In this document: positions 59,701-64,000 of the stretch, in pieces
Layout: each line of letters begins with the position of its first letter
Numbering within the stretch: the first letter of the stretch is position 1
Assembly: GCA_036852015.1 (NCBI GenBank)
Contig: JAANDG010000005.1
Coordinates: 765,410-829,409, forward strand
Source of the DNA: Pelodera strongyloides
Taxonomy: Eukaryota; Nematoda; Chromadorea; Rhabditida; Rhabditidae
Reading direction: 5' to 3'
Length of the DNA: 64,000 nt
Program-made: the position numbers and the translations under genes
The notes under the pieces: generated by a model
Seen by the model: only the letters and a program-made list of their open reading frames with translations
Told to the model about the DNA's origin: nothing
Databases searched by the model: none

Positions 59701-62700
59701 CATTGAACGTGTCAATTACAAATAAGAAGAACAAAAAGAACAGCCCAGTGCACTTTTTCACAAAGACACGGGACACGGGAGCCTAAACAAGAAGATAAAT
59801 ATACAAATAACATTTACATAAATAACGATGCTTACTTCTTGCTAAAAGAAGCATTTCTGGACCGTGCCATCGAGGTGACCGTCATATCAGAGGCAAGTGA
59901 GGATTGGGACACGGTCATCACTTGATTCCTGCAATGAAATATGGTAAATATAGGTTAGCGGCCAGCGGAGATAGAATAGAAACATGAACCTCTAGGATAA
60001 CATGCGTAAAGGTCTGTCTGCTGCTTACAATCGCCTTACTTGTGCTTGAACACATAATCGGTTGCACTGCATAAAAAAACACTATCCACGTTTTCTACTT
60101 TGCGAAACGCGAACACAGCAAAGAAGATCCACGCAGACTTAATGCCACCTCGCCAGACCCATACAAATTAATATTCATAATTCTTTTCACGAATTTCAGC
60201 AGTTCAACCGTCCCACCTGCTCAGAGTGTCGAGTACCTCCTCCCTCGGATAACTGTCAAACAAGGCGTCAAACTCCTTGTACACCTCCTCGCGGTTCACT
60301 TGCATCATGATCTAAAAAATATGAATAGAAACCGTCACAAGTTTTTCGCGTGATGTCGTAACTGGGTGTATATTGCTAACCACTGTGGAATATTCTTGAA
60401 GCAAATGCTAGTTAAAATTAATGGGGTCTACAAGTATGTTGAAAATTTACCGTATCTTGGAACTACACGGGAATATTTTTTAATTTTCCATACTATATAT
60501 ACACGTTTCGTGCAGAAATACGGTAGCATTGACAGAATCACACCGACTTTTGGGATACTTGCAGACCCCATAAAAGTCAAGTCGGCAAACCTCATGCGAT
60601 AATCTCTTCATCCATGCCTTCACTGCGTGCGGTTCACAGATCATTGGATCGACCTGCAATATAACTGTGATGTAGAATACCTCGAACCAATGTCTATCAA
60701 GCTCTTTTCAGCACTAGTACATACATCAATATAGAAGAAATCATTAATATATCACTTCCAATGTATCAAAGTTAATAGCCGAAGTTAGAAGAAACTACTT
60801 ACAATGTAATGTACACTAGATTTAGAAATTTAACATTTATTAACAACAAAAACGTTTAGCAGTACTCACCTGGAACATGTATTCCACGTCACCGTGCGCT
60901 TCCAGACTGCGTACGACGAGGACAAAAACATTCGGATTCTGGTTCTCTAAAAGAAGACAAAATAGCAAAGCATAAATAAGGATTGCTACAATTTAAAAAG
61001 TTAACACTCGTCTCTTTCTCCTCCCACACATTCACACGTCTCTGATTGTGGAAACGTATAATAATCAGTTTGGATCACCACTCGCCTAATGCTACCATGC
61101 AAATTTGCTATTGAAGGTGCTGTATGTAGGGCAGAGAATTATCCTTGTGATAAGCTAGCATAGTTCAGCAGGTAGAGCGTTGGACTGTGAAGCGAGAGAT
61201 TGTGTGCTGCTGTGGGTTCGAATCCCGTCAGCAGCAAAGATTTTGTATGTTCTCATTCGATAGTGAATAGAAAATTTTCTTTACGAAAGGATTTCGTTGC
61301 GTACACACGCGGCTTCAAACAAAAAAGTAAACTCTTCTCCTTTATATAATAAGATGTCTTCGGAAAGGACAACCACACATTGCAAGAAAGTTAGCTATTG
61401 CTATTACATGCGTCCTTGGCCATGCAGTCAGTATGGTGACACCCATTTATGCCTACACCGCCTACACACGCGTTGCGTAAAAGGCCAAAAAAGGGTTACT
61501 TACCATCCTTGCCGATTGCGTGGATCTCTCTGATCTGCTCAAGTCTGAAGTGTGTGAGCACCTTAAGACGAGGCTCGGCCATCATGCCACTCGAGTGTAG
61601 GTCGCTCATCGAACTGAAATGGACATATTATACTGCACTGTACTGAAACACGAATGCTCACACATTCGGGAACATTCAACATAGTAGAGGTACAGCCACT
61701 CACATAGAAATGGGTTTAAAGACAGGAACAAAACACTACTAGACTACATAAATATATGAGAAGCGAAAGGAAACTGAAAAACTGATACAACTGGGCATAA
61801 ATGACAAACCAGTAAATCAACAAAAAATGGTGGTAAAAACTAGTAGCAAAACTTTTTTCACATGTACTCACAAACACAATAAGGTTAAATTAAAGACACA
61901 AAAATGTTACAAAAAGCTAGGTAAACAATAGCCGACATATTCGGGCTGACGAAATATTACCTGAATATGACAGTAAGGTGCCTTCAATCTGTAAAGGTAT
62001 AGTGATACCCACTATTATTGTGTATTTTTTAATATCAGGAGAAAAATTGCACTACAACGCATAATGGTAATTGCCTCCTGGATTTGTACGTAACAAATTA
62101 ATACAATCATTATTCAACAAAAAAGCGTACCCGTGTCTGAATAGTCTCCTTTTCATTCGAGTCATCGTACCATGCATATCCGTCTTCTTCACTTTACATA
62201 ACTGAAGTTGAAATAAATTTTGTTTAGGAATAATGAAATTCTACTCCACTTTATTTACCGTTGCTTCTCGCATTACAATAGTTTTTCCGTTTATTACACA
62301 GATTAACATGTTGTTCTTTCACTTCAGATTATTCGTTATTCGTTACAAAATGATTAAAGTAAAAAAAAATATAAAATTATACAAAAAAAATTACTTATTA
62401 CATTACTATTATTAAAACAAGTATAAAGGAAGTAGTAAACACACAAGTACTCCCATTCCGAAGATGAGTTTCACTGTCCTCCTTTCGTGTGACTTTGCCC
62501 ACTGATCACTGCCGCCCAGGAACCGCACTCCCACAACCGGGATCTCACCATCGACCATGTGGTTCACAGAAGCGTATTCGGCCTATAATCAATCACACCA
62601 CTTAATGATGGGCGTAAAATTGAGCAACAACTGGCTCCATAATGGTTCAGAAATCTCGGCTCTCAGGACGAGGGTAAACACTTTCCAAGTGAATCACTTC

Positions 62701-63933
62701 ACTGTATAAAGTTTGCAATCTTCTCCATTTAATCATGACTTTTACAAAGCTGTTTATCAATTTGAAAAAGGCACGTTACTAGGTTCGAACCAGGGAAACT
62801 CTAATTAGAAAGAAAACAAAAAGCTCTTACCGGCAAGTTCTCAATGTTGGTGTAGAACTTGATAACTTTTTCGTAGTACTCCGCTTTGCGTCTCGCTTCG
62901 TTTGAGTTACTGAAACAAAGAATTTTGCCCGCGTACGTAAGTCCAAACTTTTCTTCTGCACAAAGAAATGCAAGGTTCGACAAAATTAAACAGAGATAGG
63001 GACCTCCGCGAGAAAAAAAAAGAGGAAACACCAAGGACAACTACATAAGCTCAAATCTCACTTCAGCAGCCTTTCTATGCACTTGGAAGCTTCCTTCAGT
63101 GACGCGGTCTCCGAGTGAGAAGCCTTGGCGGAATTCGCCTGCTTCTGGATCTCTGAAATACAAACATTTGGGTCATAAGTCATAATTATCTAGGGCGATT
63201 AGGGTCATTTTCCAAATAATCGAAATCCAACATAAATACTAAAAAGAGAGTAGTTTACTAGTTTTTTTTACTATTACTACCTAATCTCGCTGATTGATAA
63301 GAGTATAAGACCCCCAACTGTCTGTTGCCCAAATCCGACGAAGATCAGACACACAGAAAATCAGTAAACATATTAAACCTAGTATAATATAGACCTGATA
63401 GAAGAAGACTGATGGATGGGAGTCTCTGTACTGGTCGCACCAACAAATCTTCCACTTTGCAGCGATTCCAGCGACTGTCGCTCTCATAGCCCTGTGCGGA
63501 AACGGAAATAATCATCAACGGGCTCGGTCAATCACTATTCATTACAACTAATGAGTCATGATCACGAATCAATTCCCTTTTTTTGCATTCAACTTCCTCA
63601 ATTCCAATTCCAATACCTATACCGCACCCTTGTCCCTAGGATACTGTAAAACCAATAGGTCAGAACCTACACACTATCATCAAAGAGGAAAACTATAGGA
63701 AAAAAGGAACTAGCAAGCAAGTTGAGTAGAAGCCAGCATAGCCAGCAAACAGAACAGAACGATAGTATTTCATTACTAACTCGAAAATAACACACAAAAA
63801 TCCTTACTTTGATGAAAGAGGAGAAGCGTTCGGAAATCTTCAGCATTTCCAAAAATTTCCTTTTTGCTGAGTCGTAGATATTAATAAATGGCGGGTAGAC
63901 ATTTTGGAGTTCTTCCTGCCGCTTGACAAAGAT
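53921..63933 (-). CDS. ect-2: ECT2-type RhoGEF, 3' part; 5' beyond window
   Basis: Minus-strand exons in phase: 63808-63933, 63395-63491, 63062-63152, 62831-62909, 62443-62582 (donor tentative), 61504-61613, 60870-60946, 60591-60653, 60217-60311, 59836-59928, 59604-59693, 59438-59557, 57280-57414 and 57037-57113; then tentatively 56710-56745 and a last exon 53921-53979. The first exon here (ELQNVYPPFINIYDSAKR) and LLVRPVQRLPSISLLLS are conserved parts of the Dbl-homology domain; the QRLPS form is as in ECT2/Pebble. A PH domain follows (KVLTHFRLEQIREIHAI, then FVLVVRSLE), ending with a VKAWMKRL helix. The C-terminal tail is Ser/Arg-rich with several R-R-x-S sites, a likely phosphorylated regulatory region. 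ECT2 activates RhoA at the cell equator in cytokinesis and in cortical polarity; the N-terminal BRCT domains would lie to the right of the window. The last two exons fit by phase only; the end could differ. Confidence 0.9.
55591..56660. mobile_element. Full-length foldback Tc1/mariner-type MITE, about 1.07 kb
   Basis: Ends are CAGTGCGTCTCATAAGTTTA and its inverse, flanked by TA as in Tc1/mariner insertions. The two arms are inverted copies over nearly the whole length, meeting near 56125-56160, with many point differences, so the element is not new. No transposase frame survives. A long TA run follows the right end. It lies in the last large intron of the RhoGEF gene. Confidence 0.9.
56658..56696. 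repeat. TA microsatellite at element end
   Basis: (TA)n directly after the right end of the foldback element; probably grew from the TA target site. Confidence 0.9.
57552..57724. mobile_element. TTAA-flanked palindromic MITE, AAGCGAAATGC family
   Basis: A compact, nearly perfect palindrome of about 170 bases: ends TTAAAGCGAA(C/A)TGCCAGC, arms with GGAAAATTTGCATATGATAA and GCATAGGATACATAGGATT, centre GATAGCCGTGGACGATC. In a RhoGEF intron. The near-identical arms suggest recent activity. Confidence 0.9.
58129..58688. mobile_element. Foldback with poly-C, TTAAAGCGAAATGCGG end
   Basis: The left end is TTAAAGCGAAATGCGGAGC; GCTATTACACAACGGGGG at 58145 has its inverse CCCCCGTTGTGTAATAG at about 58670-58687. 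A C run of about 19 bases lies at the right arm. It abuts, or carries at its right end, another AAGCGAAATGC palindrome (58689-58855). Confidence 0.7.
58689..58855. mobile_element. Palindromic MITE, AAGCGAAATGC family, right copy
   Basis: Palindromic copy related to 57552-57724 and to the middle layer at 16109-16493, with the CTAGCC form of the end. The left TTAA is missing and the right one reads TTCAA, so this copy is joined to or inserted in the preceding foldback. Confidence 0.8.
61152..61235 (+). tRNA. tRNA-like sequence, probably pseudogene
   Basis: It has a good A box (TAGTTCAGCAGGTAGAGCG) and a perfect B box (GGTTCGAATCC), with GTG at the position of a His anticodon. The 3' acceptor strand CAGCAGC pairs with an internal GCTGCTG rather than with the 5' end GCTAGCA, and the anticodon stem is broken. 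It is best read as a tRNA-derived relic in a RhoGEF intron. Confidence 0.45.
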
Positions 63934-64000
63934 CTGTAATATGTGATGTGATACAAGATACAAGAAACGGAGTGTCACTGGAACATCCAACTATAAACTC

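Noticed and set aside
1..64000. CRISPR arrays, bacterial operons, ribosome-binding sites, rRNA genes
   Set aside because: The window is spliced eukaryotic sequence; no such features are seen.

Overview
This window is eukaryotic nuclear DNA from a nematode, most likely a rhabditid close to Caenorhabditis. Exons are short. Almost every intron ends in the worm acceptor TTTTCAG or TTTCAG. Several start codons sit within about 40 bases of such an acceptor, as trans-spliced starts do. Gene content fits too: an ect-2/ECT2-type RhoGEF, a serpentine receptor of the Sre class, a DUF229 membrane protein, an organic-cation-type MFS transporter and small secreted proteins. All gene models were built by hand from splice consensus plus reading-phase agreement; nothing was aligned to a database.

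Layout. 1-7.6 kb: no supportable gene, only pyrimidine/purine tracts and repeats. 7.6-10.8 kb (-): an eight- or nine-exon gene of unknown function. 10.8-13.9 kb: nothing clear. 13.9-15.3 kb (+): a small secreted protein. 16.0-17.3 kb: a pile of inverted-repeat elements, nested and back to back, most with TTAA ends. 17.5-20.4 kb (-): a Ser/Lys/Arg-rich protein whose intron holds an intact IS1016/Merlin-like transposase gene on the opposite strand. 21.3-23.0 kb (-): a complete 169-residue protein I do not recognise. 25.5-33.5 kb (+): an MFS transporter with repeat-loaded introns. 33.5-39.1 kb (+): a DUF229 protein, tail to tail with a 505-residue membrane glycoprotein-like gene at 39.2-42.2 kb (-). 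42.9-44.9 kb (+): a gene of unknown function with one unresolved splice. 46.1-47.8 kb (+): a second small secreted protein, converging on the Sre receptor at 48.2-51.6 kb (-). 53.9-64 kb (-): the 3' part of the ect-2-like RhoGEF, running off the right edge.

The genes do not form an obvious pathway; this looks like an ordinary worm chromosome arm dense in small non-autonomous transposons. The points most worth a second look are: (1) the 39.2-42.2 kb gene, whose order of signal peptide, inner hydrophobic stretch, heptads, Cys region, second heptads and C-terminal anchor resembles a class I fusion glycoprotein; (2) the intact transposase with no terminal repeats, lying inside a host intron; (3) two DUF229 exons enclosed by a TTAA inverted-repeat pair; (4) a foldback element with a tRNA-like core; and (5) the three-layer nested repeat at 16 kb.
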